Source: Hyphomonas sp. UBA5111 (GTDB lineage Bacteria; Pseudomonadota; Alphaproteobacteria; Caulobacterales; Hyphomonadaceae). From it: a stretch of 22,529 nt of DNA. The notes under the pieces are model-generated. The model was not told the origin of the DNA, did no database searches, and worked only from the letters and a program-made list of their open reading frames with translations. The position numbers and the translations under genes were made by a program. The DNA lies in NCBI GenBank assembly GCA_002414505.1, contig DHZF01000148.1:1-22529 (forward strand), read 5' to 3'. Positions 1 to 8,364 of the stretch are shown in pieces (positions within the stretch are counted from its first letter, which is position 1; each line of letters opens with the position of its first letter).

Positions 1-230
1 GTGAGCGTGTCAGCTCTGTATCCCGCGGTCAGCTGCTCCGAGAACAGGACCGGTGTGCCCGCTTGCGCGGCAAACTCCCTCAGAGCGGCGCTCAGCGGGC
101 CGGCCTCGATCTGTATGGGCACGGACAAGGCCGCATCCGTCTCCTGCGCACAGGCAGGTTGCGTCCCGGCCAACAGGCTGGCAAGCACGCCAATGGCCGC
201 TCCCCGGCCCAATGTTCTGGTAAATGTCAC
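1..230 (-). CDS. TonB-dependent receptor with N-terminal STN domain (5' fragment)
   Basis: Partial gene whose 3' part lies beyond the left edge; about 76 codons are visible. The reading starts VTFTRTLGRGAAIGVLASLL, a typical signal peptide ending near ACAQ-ETDA. It is followed by IQIEAGPLSAALREFAAQ and GTPVLFSEQL, which match the secretin/TonB N-terminal short domain (STN) found at the front of FecA-type receptors. In that family the STN domain signals from the outer membrane to an inner-membrane anti-sigma factor of the FecR type. I chose the GTG at 228-230 because GGAGGGG lies 4 nt upstream; an in-frame ATG at 261-263 has a poorer ribosome site. No fecI/fecR pair is visible. With the barrel missing, an STN-containing protein of another class cannot be excluded. 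Confidence 0.72.
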   Translation of the reverse strand, partial: MTFTRTLGRGAAIGVLASLLAGTQPACAQETDAALSVPIQIEAGPLSAALREFAAQAGTPVLFSEQLTAGYRADTL

Positions 231-263
231 GGATCCCCTCCGGTTGTCTCCGGCCTGCCCCAT

Positions 264-495
264 GCAGCCCGCTACCCGGGACAACAAGCCTGACCGAAGA
301 GAGGGTATAATTCTTTTGGTCGGCGGGGCCCGCTGGTCAGGGTCATGCCCGCCCAGGTCAGTACCGCCGGACGGGGAATGACCGTGTCCGGTGTGAGGGG
401 GGGCAAGACCTCCCATCCCCCGATTCAAGTCAGGACCTGACAGAGCCATCCGGACACCACCCGAGCGCCACCCCATCACCCCTTATCGTCTTGGG
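264..495. other. Intergenic region between manC and the receptor gene
   Basis: Holds no convincing gene. Plus-strand reading frames across 1-381 are the antisense of the receptor. It contains a perfect odd palindrome at 429-441 and a run of seven G at 397-403. It must hold the receptor promoter unless that gene is read through from manC; I cannot assign -35/-10 boxes with confidence. Confidence 0.5.
429..441. promoter_or_regulatory. 13-bp palindrome, possible operator
   Basis: GTCAGG-A-CCTGAC: two perfect 6-bp arms around one central base, about 200 nt upstream of the receptor start and 55 nt past the manC stop. The form (short perfect arms, one central base) resembles a dimeric regulator site. 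No T-run follows on either strand, so it is not an intrinsic terminator. Its function is inferred only from position and symmetry. Confidence 0.3.
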
Positions 496-1938
496 TCAGC
501 CTCGCGCGTACCGATCTTCATACCGGATGATATCATCTTCCCCAAGATAGCTGCCCGTTTGAACCTCGATCAGCACAACGGGTAGTTTTCCAGGATTTTC
601 AAGCCGGTGAACCGTTCCAATCGGGATGTAGACCGACTGATTTTCACAGACAAGCTGTACTTCATTTCCAATCGTCACTTGGGCCGTCCCTTCAACGACC
701 ACCCAGTGTTCAGCGCGGTGATGATGGGATTGGAGCGAGAGGGAGTGGCCGGGTTTGACGACGATCCGCTTGACCTGGAATCGGTTCCCCAGGGCCAGAG
801 TTTCAAACCAGCCCCAGGGCCGGCGGTCTTTTGCAAAGGCTTCCGCCTGTTTCGCCCCCTTCGCCTTCAGCCGGCTCACGGCCAATCGGACATCTTGCGA
901 ACGGGCCACGTCCGCAATCAGGACGGCGTCCGGCATGGCTATGGCGATCAGGTTTTCCAGACCGATTCCGACCATTTCCAGACCCTCATCCTCCGACCGC
1001 AGCAATGTATTTCTGCAATCGATCGCGGTCGCGGCACCAGAGGTGGCAACGCCGCTTGCATCCTGGGGCATCTCCCGCCAGACGGCATCCCATCCTCCCA
1101 AATCCGACCATCCGGCGCCATAGGGCACCACAGAGAGATTTTGGGCCTTTTCCATGATGGCATAGTCGATGGAGATCGCCTCAGCCGCGCACCAGGGCGC
1201 AGGCGACAATCTCAGAAAGCCCAGATCCTTTTCGGCTTCCTGCAGCGACGCCCTGACCGGAGCGACCATGGCGACAGCATGGGTCTCAAAGGCCGCGACT
1301 ATGGCCTTGGCCGAGAACAGGAAAATACCGGCATTCCAGAGATAATGCCCCGCCTCGAGCATCTGCTTGGCGCGCGCCGCGTCGGGCTTCTCAACGAATT
1401 GCTTGAGTGAGACAGGCTCAAAGCTATCCGGTTGTGTGGGGGGGGCTTCGAGCTCAAGATAACCATAGCCGGTCTCCGCATGGGTCGGCATGATGCCGAA
1501 CGTTACGAGCCGTCCGTCCCGGGCCGCACAGGCTCCGGCGCGGATTGCGGCCTGGAACGCCGCCCTGTCCGGAACCACATGATCTGAAGGCGCGACAAGC
1601 AGGAGAGCGTCTGGCGTGGTTGACAGGACATGCAGAGCAGCCGTCAGAATGGCTGGCGCCGTATTGCGCGCTTCGGGCTCGATCAGAATTGCCTCCGGCA
1701 TGATCCCTGCCTGTTCCAATTGTTCCTGAACGACAAAACGGAATTCGGCATTGGTCAGAATGACCGGTGCTGAGAAACCGTCGCCGCTCAGCCTCTCCGC
1801 GGACTCCTGAAACAGCGTCTTGTCTCCCGTAAGGGAGGCAAATTGTTTCGGGAAGCTCTTGCGAGACAGGGGCCACAGGCGTGTGCCGGACCCACCACAC
1901 AAGATAATGGGAACGATATCACCAGACACGGACTTCAT
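496..1938 (-). CDS. manC: Mannose-1-phosphate guanylyltransferase / mannose-6-phosphate isomerase
   Basis: 480 residues, the normal length for the bifunctional ManC/CpsB/AlgA type. It makes GDP-mannose from mannose-1-phosphate and GTP in the cytoplasm; the C-terminal cupin can isomerise fructose-6-phosphate to mannose-6-phosphate. Visible motifs: the nucleotidyltransferase signature GGSGTRLWPLSRKSFPKQ at about 15-32, EPEARNTAPA at 88-97, SDH at 118-120, FVEKPD at 181-186 and LWNAGIF at 200-206. The type II PMI metal motif QSHHHRAEHW lies near 403-412 with a later HRLENPG. The open frame extends upstream to 2235, but the ATG at 1936-1938 is preceded by GAGGAGAGG and fits the family start exactly. 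No phosphomannomutase gene is in the window, so that step must be encoded elsewhere. Confidence 0.95.
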   Translation of the reverse strand: MKSVSGDIVPIILCGGSGTRLWPLSRKSFPKQFASLTGDKTLFQESAERLSGDGFSAPVILTNAEFRFVVQEQLEQAGIMPEAILIEPEARNTAPAILTAALHVLSTTPDALLLVAPSDHVVPDRAAFQAAIRAGACAARDGRLVTFGIMPTHAETGYGYLELEAPPTQPDSFEPVSLKQFVEKPDAARAKQMLEAGHYLWNAGIFLFSAKAIVAAFETHAVAMVAPVRASLQEAEKDLGFLRLSPAPWCAAEAISIDYAIMEKAQNLSVVPYGAGWSDLGGWDAVWREMPQDASGVATSGAATAIDCRNTLLRSEDEGLEMVGIGLENLIAIAMPDAVLIADVARSQDVRLAVSRLKAKGAKQAEAFAKDRRPWGWFETLALGNRFQVKRIVVKPGHSLSLQSHHHRAEHWVVVEGTAQVTIGNEVQLVCENQSVYIPIGTVHRLENPGKLPVVLIEVQTGSYLGEDDIIRYEDRYARG

Positions 1939-2325
1939 CCTCTCTCCTCTCGGGGATTTCCCCGCCCCGGTTCCAGACGTGCAGCCAACTTGCGTGGAAA
2001 CGCCGCCGCAGCGCCGTATCCTGCAGGCCTTCCGGTCGCTTGGCTGTGGGCTGCCACGGCATGGATGCCCTCTCTTCAGGCCGCGGCTGGCGCCCCGGCC
2101 TGTCAGAGGTCTTCTCACCGTCACCGAGGCAGGACTGGCCAGACTGGACCGAGGCCATTCTACAGAGGGGCCTGCATATGACAGGGCCGTCCACCGATAT
2201 GCCAGCCATGCGGATCGCCGCAGCAGGCATGGCAAGATAGCAGGACGGAATCTGGGTCATGTTCAACCTCAAAAGCTGAAGGAGTGCCCCGACTTGGGGC
2301 GGGCCGCACGATGGCCGGTCGCCAT
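1939..2325. other. 387-nt intergenic region between wzc and manC
   Basis: No gene I can support. Open frames cross it on both strands (a 117-residue minus frame from 2272 and a 66-residue plus frame from 2040), but their translations look random, rich in R, P and S, without domain features. It carries the manC leader with a half-conserved copy of the palindrome seen at 21633-21647, and two small hairpins close to the wzc stop codon (2286-2300 and 2310-2326). Confidence 0.5.
1982..1996. promoter_or_regulatory. Imperfect operator-like site upstream of manC
   Basis: CAGCCAACTTGCGTG on the plus strand, 44 nt upstream of the manC ATG. It matches 13 of 15 positions of the minus-strand reading of the perfect palindrome at 21633-21647 (CACGCAACTTGCGTG), including 11 consecutive identical bases. 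Both copies lie in leaders of minus-strand polysaccharide genes. A common regulator is inferred, not shown. Confidence 0.35.
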
Positions 2326-2326
2326 C
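2286..2326 (-). terminator. Two tandem hairpins after wzc, weak terminator candidate
   Basis: Reading the minus strand past the wzc stop, GATGGC pairs with GCCATC (2310-2326; the arm touches the last base of the stop codon), and GCCCC pairs with GGGGC (2286-2300). Neither is followed by a U-tract, so intrinsic termination is doubtful; they could stabilise the 3' end or slow polymerase before manC. Confidence 0.2.
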
Positions 2327-4500
2327 TAGATACGCTCTGAATAATAGGTCTGGTTTGCGCTATAGATTCCTGTTTTTCTCGAATAATTCGTCAGTATGAG
2401 GCTGTCTGGGTTTTTTCCGAGATGCTGGAGCGATTTCAGCATCTCCCTGACATCATCTTGCTTTGTCCGGCGCCATCTCACCAGCGCTACAATCTCATCG
2501 GCGAAGCGCACGAAAAACCGTGTTTCGGAAATGGCAAGCATGGGGGCTGTATCAATGACGATGAGATCATAATCTTCCCGCAATTGCTGAAGCAGATCCT
2601 GCACAGCCTGTTCATTCACAATGGCCGGATAATCTTCGCTGAAATCAGAGGTGAGAACATCAAATCCGAATTCAGGGGACCTCTGAAGTGCTTCGCTGAC
2701 AGAAATTTCGCCTGCCAGAACCTGCTGAAGTCCATTGCTGGCCGGCATTCCGAGCAATTTGGTCAATGTATTCTTCCGGAGATCTGCATCGACGATCAGA
2801 ATCCGCCGGCTCCCGGAATTCTTCGCAACGATCGCAAGTCCGAGACTGACGCCGGTTTTACCTTCCTGTGGGCCAGCTGCCACCACCGCGACCACATTGC
2901 AGCGGCCCATCGGCGCCCCGATCTTCAGATCCAGATCCGTCAGAATACGGCGTATGCACTCTGTCAGATAACTGAATGGTTTTTCGGCCACGTCCAAGTG
3001 AAGCGCCCGGCCGGACCGTGTTTCCGGTATGGTTGTCAGACACGATATGCCCGTCGTCCGCTCCAGATCAGCCGGAGCGAGAAACCGCGACTCAAAGACT
3101 TCTCGCCCGACAATACTCGCTACGCCCATCATGGCGCCGAACAGGAGAGCGATCGCAAATTGAAGACGCGGATTGGGTGACGCGGGGGCCGAGGGAATGA
3201 CCGCTTCGGAGAGAACCTGGGCGCCCGGCTGCTCAAGATTGGTAATCGCGGTCAGTTCCTGGTTTCGCGCCAGAAACTGTTCATACATCGACCGGGCAGC
3301 CTCTGACTGCCTCTGGAGTTCGGTCAGCCGGAGAATGGAGCTGTTGTTTCTGACCGCCTGGGACTGAAGCGCCGCCAGTCTGCGCTCACTGGCCTCAAGG
3401 CCTCTGCGATGTGTCGAAACATCATTTTCCAGGCTCGCAACAATCCGATCGATTTCATTGATCAATTCCCTTTGAACGACCTGCAATCTGTTTTCGACGG
3501 TAAGATAATCGGGGTGCATCGGCCCCAGCGTGGACCGCACCTTGGAGACCTCATCCAGAATCCGGGATTCCTGCTCTCTCAGATCTATGATCCTGTCCGA
3601 GGTAAGAACCGGCGACAGGGACTCCGATTGCTGGCTCGCGCGAGCAATCTCGAGCTTTGCTTCGCTATCTTCCAGTCGCCGGCGCAGCGCAGCGACTTCA
3701 TTTGACTGCTCCACAATCTGGCGTTCCACAATATCTGAGCCCGAGACATTGAGCAGGCCCGCCGTCTGTCTGAACCCATCCACCGCCTCTTCTGCCGTGG
3801 CGACTTCCTGGCGGAGCTCGTCGAGCCGCTCGGCCACCCACGTATTGAGCATCTGCGAGGAATCGAATTTGGACTGAACCTGGTTCAGCACATATTGATC
3901 TGCATATTCGTTCGCGATCGCAGCGGACAAGACCGGATCCCGCGTTCTTGCCCGAATGGCAATCACGAATGTCAGCCCATTGCGCCGCACACTCGTTGTC
4001 CCCAGCAATTTGTCGATTGACGCATTGCGTTGCTGTTCGGCCAATTGTTCTGTGTTCAGATACAGTTCTGAATCGGAGGTCGGGCCGAATATATCCGATA
4101 CCAGTCCGGACGCCCCCTGGATGATACGGGCAACCCCACCAGGCTTGGACTTGCGAAACTCCTCGCTCTCGAACAGGTCAAGATTCTCCGCCACGCGGCG
4201 TGCCAGTTTCCTGGATCTCAGTACCTCGACTTCCGTGTCGACCATTGTGGAGTCGGACCGCTGGATATCGGACATGGGCGAGTCGACGAGTTCCCGTTCC
4301 GAGCGGTCAATCATCACAAGGGCTTCGGAATCATATCTCGGAGTCTGTCGCATCGCGAGAACAAAGACCGTTACAGATACCAGGACAGCAATAATAGCCG
4401 CAACCAGCATCCGGCGCTTGACGATGTCCCACAGCTCCCGAAAGCTGATATCGACGACCGCATCTCTCTTGCTGCCAATTCCGATCCCGACTTGATTCAT
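2326..4500 (-). CDS. Wzc/GumC-type chain-length regulator and bacterial tyrosine kinase
   Basis: 724 residues, the usual size of a fused Wzz plus BY-kinase protein. An inner-membrane polysaccharide co-polymerase that controls chain length and gates export, cycling by autophosphorylation. Seen in order: cytoplasmic N-tail, membrane segment at about 31-50, Wzz motif PRYDSEA (54-60), long periplasmic coiled-coil region (about 220-420), proline-rich SAPASPNPR (437-445), second membrane segment (about 447-465) and the kinase domain. Walker A is GPQEGKTG (543-550, K548), Walker A' VDADLRKN (570-577) and Walker B LIVIDTAP (646-653). The C-terminal tyrosine cluster contains Y706, Y713, Y719 and Y720, the expected phosphorylation tail. 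The ATG is preceded by GAGGG with 7-nt spacing. It is divergent from a degenerate paralogue starting 225 nt away. Confidence 0.95.
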   Translation of the reverse strand: MNQVGIGIGSKRDAVVDISFRELWDIVKRRMLVAAIIAVLVSVTVFVLAMRQTPRYDSEALVMIDRSERELVDSPMSDIQRSDSTMVDTEVEVLRSRKLARRVAENLDLFESEEFRKSKPGGVARIIQGASGLVSDIFGPTSDSELYLNTEQLAEQQRNASIDKLLGTTSVRRNGLTFVIAIRARTRDPVLSAAIANEYADQYVLNQVQSKFDSSQMLNTWVAERLDELRQEVATAEEAVDGFRQTAGLLNVSGSDIVERQIVEQSNEVAALRRRLEDSEAKLEIARASQQSESLSPVLTSDRIIDLREQESRILDEVSKVRSTLGPMHPDYLTVENRLQVVQRELINEIDRIVASLENDVSTHRRGLEASERRLAALQSQAVRNNSSILRLTELQRQSEAARSMYEQFLARNQELTAITNLEQPGAQVLSEAVIPSAPASPNPRLQFAIALLFGAMMGVASIVGREVFESRFLAPADLERTTGISCLTTIPETRSGRALHLDVAEKPFSYLTECIRRILTDLDLKIGAPMGRCNVVAVVAAGPQEGKTGVSLGLAIVAKNSGSRRILIVDADLRKNTLTKLLGMPASNGLQQVLAGEISVSEALQRSPEFGFDVLTSDFSEDYPAIVNEQAVQDLLQQLREDYDLIVIDTAPMLAISETRFFVRFADEIVALVRWRRTKQDDVREMLKSLQHLGKNPDSLILTNYSRKTGIYSANQTYYSERI

Positions 4501-4725
4501 GCCGAACCCTCAAAAGATACGTCCGTCCATCAACACAAACATGATAGAAATTGCGAGTGAGAGCTCTGATATTCGACCCTGAGCAGGATTTTTTGTCATT
4601 TTTGGTCGTCTGCGCCAGAAGGATGCCTTTTTTTCTTGCGATACGATTCCTGCTCAATTGAGATGGACACACTTGCTTCAAGAAGCTGATGCCGGATCGT
4701 GTGAAGATGCCGCGTCGAACCGGTA
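4501..4725. promoter_or_regulatory. Divergent promoter region of the two wzc-like genes, with inverted repeats
   Basis: 225 nt between oppositely transcribed genes, so it should carry two promoters. It contains an inverted pair TGAGCAGGA (4580-4588) and TCCTGCTCA (4648-4656), a perfect 10-bp palindrome CTCAATTGAG (4653-4662) overlapping the second arm, a hairpin GCTTC-AA-GAAGC (4675-4686), and T-tracts at 4589-4594 and 4628-4634. The -35/-10 boxes cannot be assigned with confidence. Confidence 0.4.
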
Positions 4726-6675
4726 ATGGGATGCGACCGAGTGAAAACACTTATTATCCGTCTGTTTATGGCATCCCCTCGCGTAGGATTGTTCATATTC
4801 GTCCTCGCGCTTGGCGGGAGTGCATATTTCAAAATCATGCCCTCCACCCTGGCTCCGCCGCAATATGGCATCAGTCTGACATATGCCTCGGGGGACTCGC
4901 CTGATTTCCACATGGAATCCGCAATCCGTGAACTCCTGGAAGATAACAGATTTGCCAGGACGGGCTCAGATCACCGCGGAGGACTTAAACTGTCCGTTCC
5001 CGGCGCGCCCGATGTGATCCTCCGGCTGGTTCCAGGCCCGCTCCACAACACATTTACGGTTCAACTCCGCGCAGCCAGTCCGGATCAGGCCGCGTCAACG
5101 GCCCAGTTGATGACGCAGCTTTTTCAAAGCCGGCCCGACCAGCCACTCAGCCCTGCAGACAGCGCTGAATCCGGCGGGGATCCGGCCGCCAATCTGTCCC
5201 TCCAGGCCATGAAGACTGATTTGCAGCAAGCCGAACAAGACCTCAGATCGCTTTTGTCCAAACCAGCCAGGCCCGCCCCGGATCCCGATCTGGCGGGACT
5301 GAAACAAGCTGCCTCGGACCTGGAAGACGATTTGCGGAGATCTGAGGAGCGCTATTTCAACCTGCTCAACGTCACAGCTGGTGATGCCAGCTCCTCGACC
5401 GCTTTGCGGTCTGCTGGCTTTCCGGATCTGGCAGCCTCCGCCGAGCGCGTCGAGGCCGCGCAGGCTGCCGACAAAGTGTCACTGAACGCGGCGCATAGAG
5501 ATCTGGTTCGGCATTCTGAGATTTTTCTGTCCAAACAGATATCCGGCATGCGGAACGACCTGGCCAACATGCAGAACAGACTGGAAGCGTCTTCCCCCGA
5601 ACACGCAAACCCGCGCCCAGCGTCTGAGACGCAGGCCTTGCGGACCGAAATTGCCCGGCTAAGGGCAGAGATCGAGACATTTGAGCCATCCGCCAGAGCG
5701 ACAGCGCCGCAGGACAGCCTCCCGCGCCCCCCCCAGTCACACTCGTCCGCCTCTTCCACGCGCGCCGCGACGGCAGGATCTCAGGATCCGGGCCTGTATC
5801 TTGTTTCACCGCCCTCCGACCCTGTCCCTATCAGGCCACGATTTGCACTCCTTGATCCTCTGTGCATGGCTGCGATGGCCGCTCTTTTGGCATGTCTGAC
5901 GGCGCTGGGCTGGTCCCTGGTCCGGACCTCGAGGAGCAAATCTGGTTTGTACGATATTGCCATCGGCCCCGAAAAACTGGTCTGGGTCGAGTCCCCCTCC
6001 CTTCCTGAACTTCGACGGCTCCCCCCTGCGCTCAGAAACCTTGGCGGCTATGTTGCCGGACAACCGGCCTCTGCCCCGGCCGAGGCGATGAGGCGACTGC
6101 GCTCTGCTGTCTGGGGAAGCTTTCACCGCAGCGACGCTCCGGCCATCGTGTCTGTGTTCAGTGTCGATACGGATGAAAACAGCCTGGCGGTGATGGTGGC
6201 CCTCAGCCGCACCCTGGCCTTGTCGGGCAAGCGCGTCCTGATGGTCGATGGTCGGGCTCCGGGTGGCGGACTTGAAACCTATCTGATGGAGGAGCGATTG
6301 ACGGGACTGACTGACCTGCTCTCGGGCGATACAAACTGGCAGGAGGCGGTGCGACTGGACGAAGAAAGCGGCGCGCACTGGTGTGCCTTTGGCCGGTCAC
6401 CGGACAATGGCAGCCCGTCTTCCGGAACGGCTTTCAACGATCTGCTCGCAGAAGCCGCAAAAGTCTATGACGTCATCTTGCTGAATGGCGGCAGGTTTGA
6501 GCCCGGTGACGCCTCCGCCCTCCTTATCTCCCAGGCCCCGACAACCCTGCTGGCGGTGACGGCTGAACCCGGATCCTTGCCGAGATTGCTGCGCACCAGT
6601 AAACATGTAGGCAGTATGGGCGGACGCATCCTGCGCACGGTCCTGCTGGCCCGAACCCACACAGACGCATACTGA
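4726..6675 (+). CDS. Wzc-like co-polymerase paralogue with degenerate kinase domain (pseudokinase)
   Basis: 649 residues. The architecture follows Wzc: N-terminal membrane segment (about 20-34), a periplasmic region with coiled-coil stretches (about 160-320), a Pro/Ser-rich linker (about 321-370), membrane segment (about 373-398) and a C-terminal kinase-fold domain (about 450-645). The ATP site is damaged. The Walker A position reads SVDTDENSLAVMVAL (479-493), with Asn where the P-loop Lys should be and no glycines; Walker A' is MVDGRAP (506-512); Walker B reads DVILLNGG (582-589), with Asn for Asp. The C-terminus has a single terminal Tyr, not a cluster. It may partner the active Wzc, modulating chain length without ATPase activity. 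Start uncertain: GTG at 4741 and ATG at 4768 are alternatives, none with a strong ribosome site. The stop lies 3 nt from that of the convergent acetyltransferase. Confidence 0.8.
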   Translation: MGCDRVKTLIIRLFMASPRVGLFIFVLALGGSAYFKIMPSTLAPPQYGISLTYASGDSPDFHMESAIRELLEDNRFARTGSDHRGGLKLSVPGAPDVILRLVPGPLHNTFTVQLRAASPDQAASTAQLMTQLFQSRPDQPLSPADSAESGGDPAANLSLQAMKTDLQQAEQDLRSLLSKPARPAPDPDLAGLKQAASDLEDDLRRSEERYFNLLNVTAGDASSSTALRSAGFPDLAASAERVEAAQAADKVSLNAAHRDLVRHSEIFLSKQISGMRNDLANMQNRLEASSPEHANPRPASETQALRTEIARLRAEIETFEPSARATAPQDSLPRPPQSHSSASSTRAATAGSQDPGLYLVSPPSDPVPIRPRFALLDPLCMAAMAALLACLTALGWSLVRTSRSKSGLYDIAIGPEKLVWVESPSLPELRRLPPALRNLGGYVAGQPASAPAEAMRRLRSAVWGSFHRSDAPAIVSVFSVDTDENSLAVMVALSRTLALSGKRVLMVDGRAPGGGLETYLMEERLTGLTDLLSGDTNWQEAVRLDEESGAHWCAFGRSPDNGSPSSGTAFNDLLAEAAKVYDVILLNGGRFEPGDASALLISQAPTTLLAVTAEPGSLPRLLRTSKHVGSMGGRILRTVLLARTHTDAY

Positions 6676-6678
6676 TCT

Positions 6679-7137
6679 TCAGCTCGGCCCAGACAGGACC
6701 CGGGCAGGGATGCCGGCGGCGGTGCTGTGTGCCGGTATGTCAGTCAGAACAACTGAATTCGCAGCGATGACAGCGTGCGCGCCGATTGTGACCCCCCCGA
6801 GGATGACTGCCCCCGCATATACGACCACATGATCGTGCAGCACGGGGTAGCCCTCATTCGCAACCCGTTTGCGCCCAAGCGTGACATTCTGAAAAAGGGT
6901 AACGTCCTGTCCGATCTGAACACCATCCCCGACGACAATGCCCACCGGATGAGGCATTGTCAGATTTTTTCCCAGCCTTGCCTTGGGAGAAATATACACA
7001 CCATACTCGCGCTGCAGGGTATCACGATCAAGACGCGCGAGGAATCTTCCGATCATTGAGCCACTTCGCCATCGTCTCTGCGCTGACTGGGCGAGGGCGG
7101 CGGCTCTCTTGATGCGGGACGGCGGGCACAGAGCCAT
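6679..7137 (-). CDS. Hexapeptide-repeat O-acetyltransferase, CysE-like
   Basis: 152 residues. Left-handed beta-helix acyltransferase resembling the catalytic half of serine acetyltransferase: MPHPVGIVVGDGVQIGQDVT (about 61-80), TLGRKRV, and GGVTIGAHAVIAANSVV near residues 114-128, ending in AGIPARVL. It lacks most of the helical N-terminal domain of true CysE (about 270 residues), as usual for the short members found in polysaccharide clusters. The likely role is acetyl transfer from acetyl-CoA to a sugar hydroxyl of the repeat unit. It is the last gene of the minus-strand block, 21 nt after the preceding glycosyltransferase gene. The acceptor cannot be deduced from sequence. Confidence 0.85.
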   Translation of the reverse strand: MALCPPSRIKRAAALAQSAQRRWRSGSMIGRFLARLDRDTLQREYGVYISPKARLGKNLTMPHPVGIVVGDGVQIGQDVTLFQNVTLGRKRVANEGYPVLHDHVVVYAGAVILGGVTIGAHAVIAANSVVLTDIPAHSTAAGIPARVLSGPS

Positions 7138-7158
7138 GTCGATCTCTCACGTGTTTGA

Positions 7159-8364
7159 TTAGAAGGTAAGAACCTGCTCGTACCGGTCGGCAACGACCTC
7201 CGGGTGATGGTCCCGCAGCGCTTTGTGCTTCGCGCGCAGGCCAATCTCGCCCCCATCCCCCTGCAGACGCTCTATCCATTTGAACATTTCCCGCGACAGG
7301 CTGTCAGGGTCATCAGGGTCGAATACCGATCCGGTCTTGTCCGTCTCGACCAGTTCCGGACATCCGCCGCGATTGGATACAATCACGGGCAGCCCACAAT
7401 AATTGGCTTCATAGCCTATGCGCGGCAGGGGTTCTGCCCAAAGGCTTGGGACAACCACCAGATCGACTGATCTATAGAATGCAATGGGATCGGACCAGCC
7501 GAGAAACTCTATCCGATCACTGCCTTTTGCCAGCTCTTGCAGATGATTTGTATACGTCTCCTCTCCCACGCCGGCGATCCGCAATGTTGCAGACTCGCTG
7601 ACCTCGGATGCAAGAAATTGCCGGATCAGGAGTTCAACGCCTTTTGTGGGTTTCAGCTGGCCCATAAAACCAATCCGCAGACCTTCATGAGACCGCCCTG
7701 TCACCTGCCTGCCGGCTTCAAGAAACGTCTTGTCAAGTCCGTTGAAAATAATATGCGAATTGGACTTCATGTTCCCGCCCCCGGGATTGAGGCGGTGATA
7801 CGTGTCCTGCATGTGTCGGCTGACGAAGACATACCGGTCGGCGAGATTGAACCGCCGGAGACGCTGCGAGGAGATCAGCCTGCAGCTGAGGCATCTGGTC
7901 CGGCATTCAGTCCCAGACCTGAACATCGTGGTTCCGATGCACAAGGGGGCAAAGTCGGCAATTGTCATGACAGTTGGAATACCGGCTTTCCGAACCGACA
8001 GGATATTCTCATACCCGATGCCGGGCAGATTTGCGAAATTCACGACATCTGCCGCGAAATCCTCGATGAGAACGGATATATCTGTTCCACCCCCCGGCAC
8101 CCATTCTGGGCCGGCATGCCACAGGAACTTGTCAAGCCGCGTGCGGTCCTCGTGCCAAGGAGAACACTTTGCCCACCGCCCCTTGAAATACACAATGGGA
8201 ATATCATCAAGCTCGCGGATCCGGGCGTGGCCATCTGCCGCCAGTGTGAAGATCCGGACCACATGGCCTCGTGCTGCCAAGCCTTTTGCCCGTGCCAGCA
8301 TGGATTTTTCCGCCCCGCCCACCTGAAACGGCTCGAACGTATTGTTGACAAGGGCTATGCGCAT
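7159..8364 (-). CDS. GT4-family glycosyltransferase
   Basis: 401 residues, GT-B fold. The N-terminus MRIALVNNTFEPFQVGGAEK has the glycine-rich VGGAE acceptor-side loop. In the C-terminal half LRIGFMGQLKPTKG starts the donor domain, and EPLPRIGYE gives the Ex7E motif that binds the nucleotide sugar in retaining GT4 enzymes, followed by GLPVIVSNRGGCPELV. A Cys-rich stretch (CIGTTMF...ECRTRCLSC) lies in the first half, seen in a subgroup of GT4 enzymes. It acts at the cytoplasmic face on the lipid-linked repeat unit. Its start overlaps the stop of the next upstream glycosyltransferase gene by 10 nt, indicating translational coupling. The donor sugar is unknown; GDP-mannose is possible given manC nearby. 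Confidence 0.92.
   Translation of the reverse strand: MRIALVNNTFEPFQVGGAEKSMLARAKGLAARGHVVRIFTLAADGHARIRELDDIPIVYFKGRWAKCSPWHEDRTRLDKFLWHAGPEWVPGGGTDISVLIEDFAADVVNFANLPGIGYENILSVRKAGIPTVMTIADFAPLCIGTTMFRSGTECRTRCLSCRLISSQRLRRFNLADRYVFVSRHMQDTYHRLNPGGGNMKSNSHIIFNGLDKTFLEAGRQVTGRSHEGLRIGFMGQLKPTKGVELLIRQFLASEVSESATLRIAGVGEETYTNHLQELAKGSDRIEFLGWSDPIAFYRSVDLVVVPSLWAEPLPRIGYEANYCGLPVIVSNRGGCPELVETDKTGSVFDPDDPDSLSREMFKWIERLQGDGGEIGLRAKHKALRDHHPEVVADRYEQVLTF

Noticed and set aside
1..381. 126-residue plus-strand reading frame at the left edge
   Set aside because: Antisense to a signal peptide and STN domain on the minus strand that match a known family; the plus translation shows no domain features.
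607..1410. 267-residue plus-strand frame inside manC
   Set aside because: Lies wholly antisense to the well-supported manC gene; it is a codon-bias shadow.
1438..1445. Eight-base homopolymer in manC (others at 5727-5734 and 10594-10601), as possible phase-variation tracts
   Set aside because: In GC-rich DNA of this length about two such runs are expected by chance, and all three lie in frame within intact genes; no sign of slippage-controlled switching.
1919..2272. 117-residue minus-strand frame between wzc and manC
   Set aside because: Overlaps the manC start, no ribosome site, composition rich in R/P/S with no hydrophobic core pattern; treated as non-coding leader.
2422..3180. 252-residue plus-strand frame antisense to wzc
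   Set aside because: Opposite to the Wzc kinase domain, whose motifs are intact on the minus strand; no family resemblance of its own.
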